Assembly: GCA_963707875.1 (NCBI GenBank)
Contig: CAVPRU010000001.1
Coordinates: forward strand, 682,001 to 746,000
Reading direction: 5' to 3'
From: SZUA-320 sp963707875
GTDB lineage: Bacteria; Gemmatimonadota; Gemmatimonadetes; Gemmatimonadales; GWC2-71-9
Length of the DNA stretch: 64,000 nt
This document shows, one piece after another, positions 42,675 through 50,989 of this stretch. Both the position numbers and the translations under genes were made by a program. The notes under the pieces are model-generated. The model did not search any database, was not told where the DNA came from, and saw only the letters and a list, made by a program, of their open reading frames with translations. Each line of letters opens with the position of its first letter. The stretch's first letter is position 1.

Positions 42675-44147
42675 GTGGCGCCAATCCGGTCCCGCACCCT
42701 GCTTGGGCTCCTGTTGATCCTGGTTCCGGCCACGGCGGCGGGCCAGTCGTGGCGGAAACCGCTCGATCGATTCCTCGATTCCCCACCCCTCAACCGCCAC
42801 CTCTGGGGGATCGCGGTGGCGGATTCCACCGGACGGATCCTCTACCAGCGGAACGGGGACCGGATGTTCATCCCGGCCAGCAATACCAAGCTGGTCGTCG
42901 CGGCCGCAGCGGCCGTGCTGCTGCCACCCGACTGGAAGGTTGAGACCTCGCTCTACGGCACCGGGCCGATTCGGGATGGGAGGCTGGAGGGACACCTGGT
43001 GCTCTACGGCAGAGGCGATCCGACGATGAGCCGCCGCTGCTACCAGCGGGACACCCTGGCGGCGGGCGCATGCACCCAGGATCCGTTCAGCGGACTCCGG
43101 GCGCTGGTAGACCAGCTGAAGGATCGGGGGATCAGGACGGTGGCTGGAGATCTGGTGGGTGATGGCAGCTGGTTTGAACCGGAGATCCTCCATCCGACCT
43201 GGGAGACGGGCGATGTCACCTGGTGGTACGCGGCGCCCGTCTCCGGCCTGGGTCTGACCGACAACTCGCTCGAGATTCTGGTGAGCCCGGGCACCGTGGG
43301 AGGGCCGGCCTGGATCACGCCCTGGCCGCTGCTCGATGACCATGCCATCGAGAACCGGACCCGCACGCTGGCGCTGGGGGAGGCTCGGACTTTCGACGCC
43401 CGTTGGGAGGGGGACCGGCTGGTTGTGACCGGGGGAGTGCCGGAGGGGACCGCTCCCCGCCGCGAGTACGTGGCGCTCGTGGATCCCGCCCGCTACACTG
43501 CGCGGGTGTTTCGGGATCTGTTGACCGAGGCGGGGATTGCCGTGCAGGGCGCCACCCGATCCACCACCGATTCGCTCCTCTATCAGGCGGCGCGGGGCCG
43601 CCCCGCGCTCGCGGCGGTGTCCTCCCGTCCGGTGTCCGACTGGCTGGTACCGATCCTCAGTAGCAGCCAGAACTGGTTCGCCGAGATGCTGCTCAAGCAG
43701 CTGGGCCGACAACTCGGCGCGGCGGGGTCGTGGGATGAGGGCCTGCGGGTCACCCGGCGCTTTCTGATCGATTCGGTCGGCGCCGATTCGACCCAGTTCT
43801 CGCTTCGGGACGGCTCCGGGCTCAGCACGGTGGACCTGGCCACCCCGGCGACCTTCGTCCGACTGCTGACCTGGATGCGGCGACATCCCGCCTATCCGGT
43901 CTTCTCGGCCGGGCTCCCGGTGGCCGGGGAGACCGGGACGCTGCGGAGCAGGTTCGTGGGATCCCGGTTGGAGGGACGGGTGATTGCCAAGACCGGTACC
44001 CTCACGTCGGGAAACACCCTGTCGGGATATCTGGAGCGGGCGAAGGGCGGGATGCTGGTGTTTTCGATCCAGGCCAATCACCATGCGATTGGCGGCCGGG
44101 CCATGGTGGCGGCGATTGACTCGGCGCTGAGCATCATCGGGAGATAG
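42675..44147 (+). CDS. dacB: D-alanyl-D-alanine carboxypeptidase/endopeptidase (DacB/PBP4 type, S13)
   Basis: 490 residues from GTG 42675 (a GTG at 42648 is an alternative). A signal peptide (about 6-23, ending A-G-Q-S) precedes the catalytic fold: S-N-T-K (SxxK), S-S-Q-N (SxN) and A-K-T-G-T (KTG), with the large S13 insertion domain between the first two. It trims pentapeptide stems or cross-links in the periplasm. Divergent from TamA. No downstream partner within 60 bp; the next gene has its own -10 box. Confidence 0.92.
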   Translation: MAPIRSRTLLGLLLILVPATAAGQSWRKPLDRFLDSPPLNRHLWGIAVADSTGRILYQRNGDRMFIPASNTKLVVAAAAAVLLPPDWKVETSLYGTGPIRDGRLEGHLVLYGRGDPTMSRRCYQRDTLAAGACTQDPFSGLRALVDQLKDRGIRTVAGDLVGDGSWFEPEILHPTWETGDVTWWYAAPVSGLGLTDNSLEILVSPGTVGGPAWITPWPLLDDHAIENRTRTLALGEARTFDARWEGDRLVVTGGVPEGTAPRREYVALVDPARYTARVFRDLLTEAGIAVQGATRSTTDSLLYQAARGRPALAAVSSRPVSDWLVPILSSSQNWFAEMLLKQLGRQLGAAGSWDEGLRVTRRFLIDSVGADSTQFSLRDGSGLSTVDLATPATFVRLLTWMRRHPAYPVFSAGLPVAGETGTLRSRFVGSRLEGRVIAKTGTLTSGNTLSGYLERAKGGMLVFSIQANHHAIGGRAMVAAIDSALSIIGR

Positions 44148-44199
44148 ACCCCGGAGGGATCCCGCGACCTGCCGCTGCGGTCCGGCGCCCGGACAGGAG

Positions 44200-44205
44200 T
44201 ATCTT
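44200..44205 (+). promoter_or_regulatory. -10-like box TATCTT before the cobalamin adenosyltransferase gene
   Basis: TATCTT (44200-44205) ends 7 nt before ATG 44213. An AGGAG lies 12 nt or more upstream of the start, too far for good ribosome binding. The box fits the leaderless pattern; no convincing -35 is seen. The 65-bp gap holds no cobalamin riboswitch. Confidence 0.45.
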
Positions 44206-44212
44206 CTCCCCC

Positions 44213-44758
44213 ATGAAGATCTACACTCGCACCGGTGACGAGGGAGAGACCGGCCTGTTCGGCGGAGGCCGGGTCCCCAAGGACAATGCCCGGGTCGCGG
44301 CCTACGGCGATGTGGACGAACTCAACTCCAGCATCGGCCTGGCCCGCGCCACCGCCCCAGCCGAGCTGCACGAGGCCCTGCTCGAAGGGATCCAGCGCGA
44401 TCTCTTCGCCATCGGCGGGCACCTGGCAACACCCGATCCTGACAAGGTCCGGAAGGCGCTGGAAAAGGCGACCCTGGGCGACGAGCGGGTGGCGATGATG
44501 GAGGCGGCGATTGACGAGATGGACACCGAGCTGCCACCGCTCACGGCGTTCGTGCTTCCCGGCGGCACCCCCAAGGCCGCGGCATTCCATCTGGCGCGCA
44601 CCGTCTGCCGTCGGGCCGAGCGCGCTGTGGTCGGGCTGGCCCGGAATGAGGAAGTGCCAGCCCAGTTCATCGTCTACCTCAACCGGCTCTCCGACCTGCT
44701 CTTCGCCATGGCACGCCACGCCAACCTCAGGGCCGGCCGCCAGGACGAGACCTGGTGA
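44213..44758 (+). CDS. Cob(I)yrinic acid a,c-diamide adenosyltransferase, PduO type
   Basis: 181 residues. It begins M-K-I-Y-T-R-T-G-D-E-G-E-T-G-L-F-G, the PduO/MMAB ATP-binding N-terminus, and has G-D-V-D-E-L-N-S-S-I-G and a C-terminal R-A-V-V-G-L. It transfers the adenosyl group of ATP to cob(I)alamin, making coenzyme B12. Its end overlaps the aroB GTG by 4 bp. Cobalamin-dependent partners are not in the window. Confidence 0.95.
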   Translation: MKIYTRTGDEGETGLFGGGRVPKDNARVAAYGDVDELNSSIGLARATAPAELHEALLEGIQRDLFAIGGHLATPDPDKVRKALEKATLGDERVAMMEAAIDEMDTELPPLTAFVLPGGTPKAAAFHLARTVCRRAERAVVGLARNEEVPAQFIVYLNRLSDLLFAMARHANLRAGRQDETW

Positions 44759-45831
44759 CCATCACCCCGACGCTGCTGGTCCGCCATCGGGCCGGCGAGT
44801 ACCCGATCTACGTCTACCCGGGCGCACTCCGCGACCTCGCCGCCCTGACCGAACTGCACGCCCCGGGGCGCAAGCCGGTGGTCATCGCCGACCGGACCGT
44901 GGCGGAGAAGGTCGGCAACCCACTCGATGCCCCGATGGTCACCTTCCCTGCCGGTGAGGGGTCGAAGTCCCGCGCCGAATGGGCTCGGCTCACCGACGAA
45001 CTGCTCGTGCTCGGGGTCGGCCGGGATGGCGTGGTGATTGCCTTGGGCGGGGGCGTGACCGGGGACCTGGCCGGGTTCGTCGCGGCGACCTATCTCCGCG
45101 GGGTGCCGGTCCTTCAGGTGCCCACCACTCTGCTGTCGATGGTGGACGCTTCGGTCGGCGGGAAAACCGGGATCGATACCGCCCATGGGAAGAATCTGGT
45201 CGGTGCCTTTCACCAGCCAGTCGCGGTGGTCGCCGATCCGGCCTGCCTGGCTTCATTGCCCGACACCGAACTCCGCACCGGCCTGGCCGAAGCGGTCAAG
45301 CACGCCGTGATCGCCGATCGAGGACTGTTTGACCGGCTGACCGCAGGACGAGAACAGTACCTGGGCCGGGACGCCGAGGCCCTGACGGAACTCGTCCGGG
45401 CAAATGTTCGGATCAAGGCGTCGGTGGTCGAGGAGGATGAGCGGGAAGAGGGCCGCCGGGCGATCCTCAACGCGGGCCACACCATCGGGCATGCGATCGA
45501 GGCGGTGCTGAACTACCGGCGCTCCCACGGCGAAGTGGTGGCGATCGGTCTGGCGTGCGAAGCCCAGATCGCGGAGCAGCTGGGAATCGCCTCGCCGGGA
45601 ACCGCCGACGCGATCGCCCAACTCCTCCGCGATCTGGGCCTCCCCACCACCCCACCCCCAAATCTGCCCCCCGGGGTGCTCGCGCTGATGCAGCGCGACA
45701 AGAAGAGCCGGGCCAGCGCGATCCACTGCGCCCTGCCCATGCAGATCGGGAACATGGCCGGAAGTCATGCACGCGGGTGGACCACCCCTGTCCCGGAGCC
45801 CCTGCTGCGCAGTACCCTCGGCTTGGACTGA
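44755..45831 (+). CDS. aroB: 3-dehydroquinate synthase
   Basis: 358 residues. Second step of the shikimate pathway, NAD- and metal-dependent. Motifs: A-L-G-G-G-V-T-G-D-L-A-G-F, Q-V-P-T-T-L-L-S-M-V-D-A-S-V-G-G-K-T-G-I, K-N-L-V-G-A-F-H-Q-P, and the metal His in L-N-A-G-H-T-I-G-H and R-S-H-G-E. GTG start overlaps the adenosyltransferase stop (GTGA). It is followed by a 281-bp gap before the sigma gene. Confidence 0.97.
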   Translation: MTITPTLLVRHRAGEYPIYVYPGALRDLAALTELHAPGRKPVVIADRTVAEKVGNPLDAPMVTFPAGEGSKSRAEWARLTDELLVLGVGRDGVVIALGGGVTGDLAGFVAATYLRGVPVLQVPTTLLSMVDASVGGKTGIDTAHGKNLVGAFHQPVAVVADPACLASLPDTELRTGLAEAVKHAVIADRGLFDRLTAGREQYLGRDAEALTELVRANVRIKASVVEEDEREEGRRAILNAGHTIGHAIEAVLNYRRSHGEVVAIGLACEAQIAEQLGIASPGTADAIAQLLRDLGLPTTPPPNLPPGVLALMQRDKKSRASAIHCALPMQIGNMAGSHARGWTTPVPEPLLRSTLGLD

Positions 45832-45898
45832 ACCTCTCCACACGGCTCGGCCGAGCTGTAGCACCTCCAACCACTGACGGAATCAGCCATTGAGTCGC

Positions 45899-45935
45899 TT
45901 GTCCACAGAGCTGGGGAAAACTCCCCCGTGGACAA
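45899..45935. promoter_or_regulatory. Nested inverted repeat with DnaA-box-like arms upstream of the sigma gene
   Basis: TTGTCCAC (45899-45906) and GTGGACAA (45928-45935) are exact reverse complements; inside lies GGGG-AAAACT-less-spaced CCCC (45913-45916, 45923-45926). TTGTCCACA differs from the DnaA box TTATCCACA at one base. It follows aroB by 67 bp and has no T-tract, so an operator or DnaA-binding pair is more likely than a terminator. The gap also holds a CAACAC/GTGTTG hairpin near 45966-45982. Confidence 0.4.
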
Positions 45936-45997
45936 CCTGCCAAGACCCCCTAACCAGATGTGGGAACAACACTTCGGGTGTTGGGCGATTTATTGGT

Positions 45998-46026
45998 TTG
46001 CCCCCGATTTTTCCGATTCCTAGATT
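45998..46026 (+). promoter_or_regulatory. Candidate promoter of the principal sigma factor gene
   Basis: TTGCCC (45998-46003), a 17-bp spacer and TAGATT (46021-46026). The leader to the ATG at 46113 would be about 80 nt and contains a GAGGG ribosome site, so this gene appears to be conventionally led. The -35 TTGCCC and TAGATT match boxes used by neighbours. Confidence 0.5.
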
Positions 46027-46112
46027 GAGACTCCCATCACACCGACTGCCCACGGCCGCGTTGATGTGGTTCGCCCAAGCAAAGCATGTCTCGCGGTGCC
46101 ACTGAGGGTTCT

Positions 46113-47006
46113 ATGAGTAAGGTGGTCCGTCCAGCCGTTGGCGCGCGGTATCGCTCCACGGCCGGTAGTGCGTTCGATCAATATCTACTGGACATACGGA
46201 AGCTCCCTCTGATCACTGACCCGAGAGAGGAGCGGCGTTTGGCCCATCGGGCCCGGCGGGGCGACAGTGAGGCCGCCGAGCGTCTGGTTACCGCCAACCT
46301 CCGCTTCGTCATCTCCTACGTCAAGCGTTTCCAGGGCCACGGGCTCGACCTGTCGGAACTGGTGGCGATCGGCAACGAGGGCCTGCTCAAGGCGGTCCGC
46401 AAGTTCGACCCTTCCCACGAGGTCAAGTTCATCAGCTACGCCGTCTGGTGGATTCGGCAGTGCGTGCTCAAGGCCCTCGCCGAACAGACCCGCACCGTCA
46501 GGATCCCCGTCAACCAGAACGCCGCCCTGGTCAAACTCAGCAAGATCGAATACGCGCTGGGCCAGGAGTTGGGCCGGACCCCGACGGATGTCGAGACCGC
46601 TACCGCGCTCAACACCAGTGTCGATCTGATCCGGGCCCAGCGGCGGATGACCAGCACCGAGTTCTCGCTCGATGCTCCGGTCGAGCGGAACGACACGGCG
46701 GCCGTGACGTTCGGCGAGCGGGTGGCCGGGACCGACGCCTCCGACATCGAAGAGCGGACCGATCTTGGCCTGCAGCAGGAGTTCATCCGGCGGATCTTCC
46801 GGCAGTATCTCACCCCGCGGGAACGGCGGATCCTCTCCCTCTACTATGGCCTCGACAACACCACCGAGCCACTGACCCTCGAGCGAATCGGTGCCATGCT
46901 CGGCGTGACCCGGGAACGGGTCCGGCAGATCCGCGAGCGGGCCTTTGAAAAACTCCGGCGCTGTCCTGAAATCCGGGACAAGGAAGGATTCTGGGCCGCG
47001 GCGTAA
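46113..47006 (+). CDS. rpoD: RNA polymerase sigma-70 factor, RpoD/SigA group
   Basis: 297 residues. Regions 1.2, 2, 3 and 4 are present: F-D-Q-Y-L-L-D-I (1.2), A-N-L-R-F-V-I-S-Y-V-K (2.1), Y-A-V-W-W-I-R-Q (2.3/2.4), and a C-terminal helix-turn-helix in L-G-V-T-R-E-R-V-R-Q-I. The acidic region 1.1 of long RpoD proteins is missing, as in several phyla. This is the principal or a near-principal sigma factor. ATG 46113 with GAGGG upstream is preferred to an ATG at 46086. Confidence 0.9.
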   Translation: MSKVVRPAVGARYRSTAGSAFDQYLLDIRKLPLITDPREERRLAHRARRGDSEAAERLVTANLRFVISYVKRFQGHGLDLSELVAIGNEGLLKAVRKFDPSHEVKFISYAVWWIRQCVLKALAEQTRTVRIPVNQNAALVKLSKIEYALGQELGRTPTDVETATALNTSVDLIRAQRRMTSTEFSLDAPVERNDTAAVTFGERVAGTDASDIEERTDLGLQQEFIRRIFRQYLTPRERRILSLYYGLDNTTEPLTLERIGAMLGVTRERVRQIRERAFEKLRRCPEIRDKEGFWAAA

Positions 47007-47030
47007 CTTCCCCCGTCGTGGTGCCAGCTT

Positions 47031-47062
47031 ACCCCCTCGTCGCCTCCGGGCGCCGAGGGGGT
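47031..47062 (+). terminator. Stem-loop after the sigma factor gene
   Basis: ACCCCCTCG (47031-47039) pairs with CGAGGGGGT (47054-47062), a perfect 9-bp stem with a 14-nt loop, followed by CCTTCGTTGT. The T-richness is weak, so termination efficiency is doubtful, but the position between two genes on the same strand fits. Confidence 0.5.
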
Positions 47063-47071
47063 CCTTCGTTG

Positions 47072-47077
47072 TAGCTT
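47072..47077 (+). promoter_or_regulatory. -10-like box TAGCTT before glcD
   Basis: TAGCTT (47072-47077) ends 6 nt before the glcD ATG at 47084 with no Shine-Dalgarno, matching the leaderless pattern. It starts 9 nt after the stem-loop described just before it. No good -35 box is visible. Confidence 0.45.
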
Positions 47078-47083
47078 CCGTCC

Positions 47084-48523
47084 ATGAGCACTGCCGGAGT
47101 GGTATCCGGAATGACCGCCCTGTCGGAGGAGCTTGCCGCGGTGGTGGGCCCACGCTGGATCCGGCGCCGTCCGGCCGAACTGGCGGTCTTCCGCGCCGAT
47201 GGACTCCCGACCCATGAGGTCACCCCCGGACTCGCCGTGCTGCCCGGCACCCGGGAACAGCTGATCGAGATCGTGCGCCTGCTGTATCGCCATCGCACGC
47301 CCTTCGTGGCGCGGGGCGCCGGGACCGGCCTCTCCGGTGGCGCCCTGGCGGAGTCCGACGCGGTCCTCATCGTGCTCACCCGGCTCAATCGCATCCTCCG
47401 GCTCGACCCCGCGACCCGCCGGGCGGTGGTGGAGCCCGGGGTGGTGAACGCCCGGCTGGCCGAAGCGGCGGCGGCCTTCGGGCTGCACTACGCGCCCGAC
47501 CCCTCGAGCCAGACGGCCTGCACCATCGGTGGCAACGTAGCGGAAAACGCGGGCGGCCCGCACTGTCTCAAGTACGGCGTCACCACCAACCATGTCGTCG
47601 CGCTGGAGGTGGTCCTGCCGGATGGCACCGTCACCCGGCTGGGAAGTTCCCAGGGCGAACCCTGGGGCCCGGACCTGGTGGCGCTGTTCGTCGGCAGCGA
47701 AGGCATGTTCGGCATCGCCACGGAAGTCACCGTCCGCCTGGTTCCGGTCCCCAAGGAGATCCGGACCTTCCTGGCCGCCTTCTCGACGATTCGAGCCGCC
47801 AGCGAAGCGGTCTCCGGCATCATCGCCGCCGGGGTGGTACCGGCCGCGCTGGAGATGCTGGACGGCCCCTGCGTCCGGGCGGTCGAGGCCTCGATCTATG
47901 CCGCGGGGTACCCGACCGACGCGGCCGCCGTGCTGCTGGTCGAACTCGATGGCCGACCGGAGTCGGTCGACCAGGAAGAGCGGGTCGTGACCCGGATGCT
48001 GGCCCGTTGCGGCGCGACCGAAGTCCGTACCGCCACCACCGCTGCGGACCGGGCCCGTCTCTGGCAGGGCCGGAAGAAGGCGTTTGGCGCCATGGGCCGG
48101 GTCAGCAGAGACCTGATCGTCCAGGACGCCGTGGTCCCCCGCTCGACCCTGCCCGAGGTGCTCGACGCCATCGCCGAAATCGCGGCGCGGGAACGGGTGA
48201 CGGTGGTGAACGTGTTCCACGCCGGCGACGGCAATCTGCACCCCAACATCTGCTACGATCGACATGACGCCGCGCTGGTTGCCCGGGTCCAGCGGGCCAG
48301 CCGCGCCATCATGGAGACCTGCGTGGCCGCCGGCGGCACCATCACCGGGGAGCACGGCGTCGGGTCCGACAAGATCGATTTCATGCCGCTGATCTTCGAC
48401 CCGGCCACCCTGTCGGCCATGTGCGACGTGCGCCGGGTGTTCGACCCGGAAGGACGGGCCAACCCGGGGAAGGTGATCCCGTTGCGGTCCTGCCGGGAAT
48501 GGCGGGCGGGAGGTATCGCATGA
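47084..48523 (+). CDS. glcD: FAD-binding oxidoreductase, glycolate oxidase subunit GlcD
   Basis: 479 residues. FAD-binding PCMH domain with G-A-G-T-G-L-S-G-G and I-G-G-N-V-A-E-N-A-G-G, then a C-terminal domain with V-F-H-A-G-D-G-N-L-H-P and G-E-H-G-V-G that carries the substrate side. This is the catalytic flavoprotein of glycolate/D-lactate dehydrogenase. ATG 47084 is 6 nt after a -10 box; ATG 47111 is an alternative. Overlaps glcE by 4 bp (ATGA). Confidence 0.93.
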   Translation: MSTAGVVSGMTALSEELAAVVGPRWIRRRPAELAVFRADGLPTHEVTPGLAVLPGTREQLIEIVRLLYRHRTPFVARGAGTGLSGGALAESDAVLIVLTRLNRILRLDPATRRAVVEPGVVNARLAEAAAAFGLHYAPDPSSQTACTIGGNVAENAGGPHCLKYGVTTNHVVALEVVLPDGTVTRLGSSQGEPWGPDLVALFVGSEGMFGIATEVTVRLVPVPKEIRTFLAAFSTIRAASEAVSGIIAAGVVPAALEMLDGPCVRAVEASIYAAGYPTDAAAVLLVELDGRPESVDQEERVVTRMLARCGATEVRTATTAADRARLWQGRKKAFGAMGRVSRDLIVQDAVVPRSTLPEVLDAIAEIAARERVTVVNVFHAGDGNLHPNICYDRHDAALVARVQRASRAIMETCVAAGGTITGEHGVGSDKIDFMPLIFDPATLSAMCDVRRVFDPEGRANPGKVIPLRSCREWRAGGIA

Positions 48524-49740
48524 ACGACCACATCGCGACTCGGCTCCGCGAGTCCCTCGGCACCGTGGCCCTGACCCACGGCCCAGGCGGGCGACCCCGG
48601 GCGGCCCCCGACACGATCGAGAGCGCAGCCGGGGTCCTCGCCCTGGCCAGCGCCGAGGGGTGGTCGGTCCAGCTGGAGGGCCAGGGCAGCTGGGGACTGC
48701 CGAGCTCGACGGCGGACCTGGTGGTGACCACGACCGGACTGGATACCATCCCCCGGATTGCGGCGGCCGATCTGGTGGCCACGGTGCAGGCCGGGGTATC
48801 GCTTGCGGAGCTCAATCGCAAACTCCACGAAGCCGGCATCTGGCTCCCCTGGGACCCGCCGGGTGGACCCGACCGCACCATCGGTGGGATCATCGCCGCC
48901 GGCACCGCAGGACCGCTCCGGCTGGGGTTCGGCCCGATCCGGGACTCGCTGGTGGGTTGTACCATCGTGACCGGGGACGGCCGGATCCTCCGACCCGGGG
49001 GCACCGTGGTGAAGAACGTGGCCGGGTACGATCTGACCCGGTTCCAGGCCGGCGGGTTTGGTGCGTTCGGTCTGATCGCGGAGGTCCACCTTCGGCTCCA
49101 CGCCAACCCGGGGGCCGACCGGACCCATCTGGCTCACGGCGATCGCGACATCCTGACGCGGGCCGGTCGCGGCCTGATGGATGGTGGCGTCGACCCCGCC
49201 AGCCTCGAACTGCTGTCACCCGCGCTCGGGGCTCACGCGGACTGGACCCTGGCCGTCCGGTTGCTCGGCCCCGAGGCCGCCATCGGGGCCCAGGCGGCCG
49301 CACTCCACATTCTGACGACCCTGAGCTGGATGGAGTTGACCCGGGAACAAGCGAGTGCCTTCTGGCATCAGGCGGCCCGCGGCGCCCTGGGTGGACCGGT
49401 CACCCTGCGGCTCGGCACCCTGCTCGATGGGATCGATGCCACGATCGACCTCCTGGAAGAGCGGCTCGACAGCGGGCTCATCTCCGCCGGGGCCGGCACC
49501 GGATCCCTGCGGTGGACCGGGTCGGCGTCAGCCGAGACCCTGATCCAGCTCCGCCGGATCACCGCCGAACGGGAGATCCCGCTCACGGTGGAACGAGGGC
49601 CAGGGAAGGTCCTGGCGGCGGTTGGACACTTTGGCGCCTACCGGGAGGGGGTCGCACGGCTGGTTGCCGGGCTGCGTGGCGCGTTTGACCCGCAGGGCAT
49701 CCTGCAGGTTCCCACCGACGTGGAGCCGCATGACGGCTGA
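48520..49740 (+). CDS. glcE: FAD-binding oxidoreductase, glycolate oxidase subunit GlcE
   Basis: 406 residues. A shorter FAD-binding subunit with T-I-G-G-I-I-A-A-G, G-T-V-V-K-N-V-A-G-Y-D and a C-terminal cap. GlcE works with GlcD and the iron-sulfur subunit GlcF to oxidise glycolate and pass electrons to the quinone pool. The ATG at 48520 overlaps the glcD stop; the end overlaps glcF by 11 bp. Confidence 0.93.
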   Translation: MNDHIATRLRESLGTVALTHGPGGRPRAAPDTIESAAGVLALASAEGWSVQLEGQGSWGLPSSTADLVVTTTGLDTIPRIAAADLVATVQAGVSLAELNRKLHEAGIWLPWDPPGGPDRTIGGIIAAGTAGPLRLGFGPIRDSLVGCTIVTGDGRILRPGGTVVKNVAGYDLTRFQAGGFGAFGLIAEVHLRLHANPGADRTHLAHGDRDILTRAGRGLMDGGVDPASLELLSPALGAHADWTLAVRLLGPEAAIGAQAAALHILTTLSWMELTREQASAFWHQAARGALGGPVTLRLGTLLDGIDATIDLLEERLDSGLISAGAGTGSLRWTGSASAETLIQLRRITAEREIPLTVERGPGKVLAAVGHFGAYREGVARLVAGLRGAFDPQGILQVPTDVEPHDG

Positions 49741-50989
49741 CCTCGCCACGGCGCCGACCGGGTCGAATGGATGGCAGGCGCTCGACCCCTGCGTCCACTG
49801 CGGGTTCTGTCTGCCTGCCTGCCCGACCTACCTGGCGACCGGCGACGAGAACGACAGCCCCAGAGGCCGGATTGTCCTCATGCGAGCCCTCGCGAGCGGG
49901 GAACTCCCTCCTGATGACCCGGCGATTCGCTATCACCTTGACCGCTGCCTCGGGTGTCGGGGCTGCGAGCCGGCCTGCCCCTCCGGGGTCGGCTATGGTC
50001 GGGGACTGGAGACGGCCCGGTCGCTGCTGAGCGGCGCTCGATTGGACGGGCCGCCGGCCGGTCTGGGGGTCTTCGCTCGACCGTGGCGGTACCGCCTGGT
50101 ACTGGGCGCGGCCCGGGTCCTTCGCGCCACTGGGCTTCCGGCGCTACTGGCCGGCCGGAGTCGGCTCCGGTTCCCCCTGACCATGCTGGCGGCGTCGGCC
50201 CCGGCGACCCGACCGAAGCGGGCGGCCATGCCCCATGTCGGCAGCCCCACCCGTGGCACGGTGGCGCTGCTGACCGGCTGCGTGGCCGGGGCGCTGTTCG
50301 ACCACGTGCATCAGGCTACCCGCCGAACCCTGACAGTGAACGGGTATCGAGTGACCGAGCCGAAGGGCCAGGGCTGCTGCGGGGCCCCCCATGCGCACGC
50401 CGGCGACCCAGTCACAGCCCGGAAGTTGGTGGCGCGAAACATGGCTGCCATGGCCGGGGTCGACTGGGTGGTGGTCAACGCCGCCGGGTGCGGCGCGACG
50501 CTCAAGGAGGCGGGCTACCTGCTCGGGACCGACGAGGCCGCCGCGTTCGGCGCCAGGGTGCGAGACGTCAGCGAACTGCTGGCAGCGGCCGGCCCGCGAC
50601 CCGGGGCTGAACTCCCACTCCAGGTCGGCTACGACCCCCCCTGCCATCTGCAACATGCCCAGGGCGTACACCAGGAAGTCCTGACGGTGCTGGGCGCAAT
50701 CCCCGGTCTGTCGGTGCGCCTCCTTCCCGGAGCCGATCAGTGTTGCGGAAGTGCCGGGACCTTCAACCTGCAGCACCCGGAGCTGGCGGGCTCGATCCTC
50801 GATGCCAAGCTCGAAGCGATCCGGCAGGCCGAGCCGCCGGTGGACCTGATCGTCACCGGCAACCCCGGATGCCTGATGCAGATCGGCGCCGGGGTACGGG
50901 CCCATGACCTCCTCGTTGGACTGGCTCACCCGGTGGAACTGCTCGATCGCTCGTACGCCGACGCCGGCTACTACCGTCAGGGCGCCTGA
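49730..50989 (+). CDS. glcF: Glycolate oxidase iron-sulfur subunit GlcF
   Basis: 419 residues. Two [4Fe-4S] ferredoxin motifs lie near the N-terminus: C-V-H-C-G-F-C-L-P-A-C-P and C-L-G-C-R-G-C-E-P-A-C-P. Two CCG domains follow (G-C-C-G-A-P-H-A-H-A-G and C-C-G-S-A-G). It passes electrons from the flavin subunits toward the respiratory chain at the membrane face. ATG at 49730 overlaps glcE by 11 bp; the stop overlaps ygfZ by one base. Confidence 0.94.
   Translation: MTADLATAPTGSNGWQALDPCVHCGFCLPACPTYLATGDENDSPRGRIVLMRALASGELPPDDPAIRYHLDRCLGCRGCEPACPSGVGYGRGLETARSLLSGARLDGPPAGLGVFARPWRYRLVLGAARVLRATGLPALLAGRSRLRFPLTMLAASAPATRPKRAAMPHVGSPTRGTVALLTGCVAGALFDHVHQATRRTLTVNGYRVTEPKGQGCCGAPHAHAGDPVTARKLVARNMAAMAGVDWVVVNAAGCGATLKEAGYLLGTDEAAAFGARVRDVSELLAAAGPRPGAELPLQVGYDPPCHLQHAQGVHQEVLTVLGAIPGLSVRLLPGADQCCGSAGTFNLQHPELAGSILDAKLEAIRQAEPPVDLIVTGNPGCLMQIGAGVRAHDLLVGLAHPVELLDRSYADAGYYRQGA

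Noticed and set aside
44148..44212. Cobalamin riboswitch before the adenosyltransferase gene
   Set aside because: Only 65 bp are available and no B12-box-like sequence is seen.
45960..45990. CAACAC/GTGTTG hairpin as the aroB terminator
   Set aside because: Only six base pairs with a UUCGG-like loop and no T-tract; too weak to call as its own feature.
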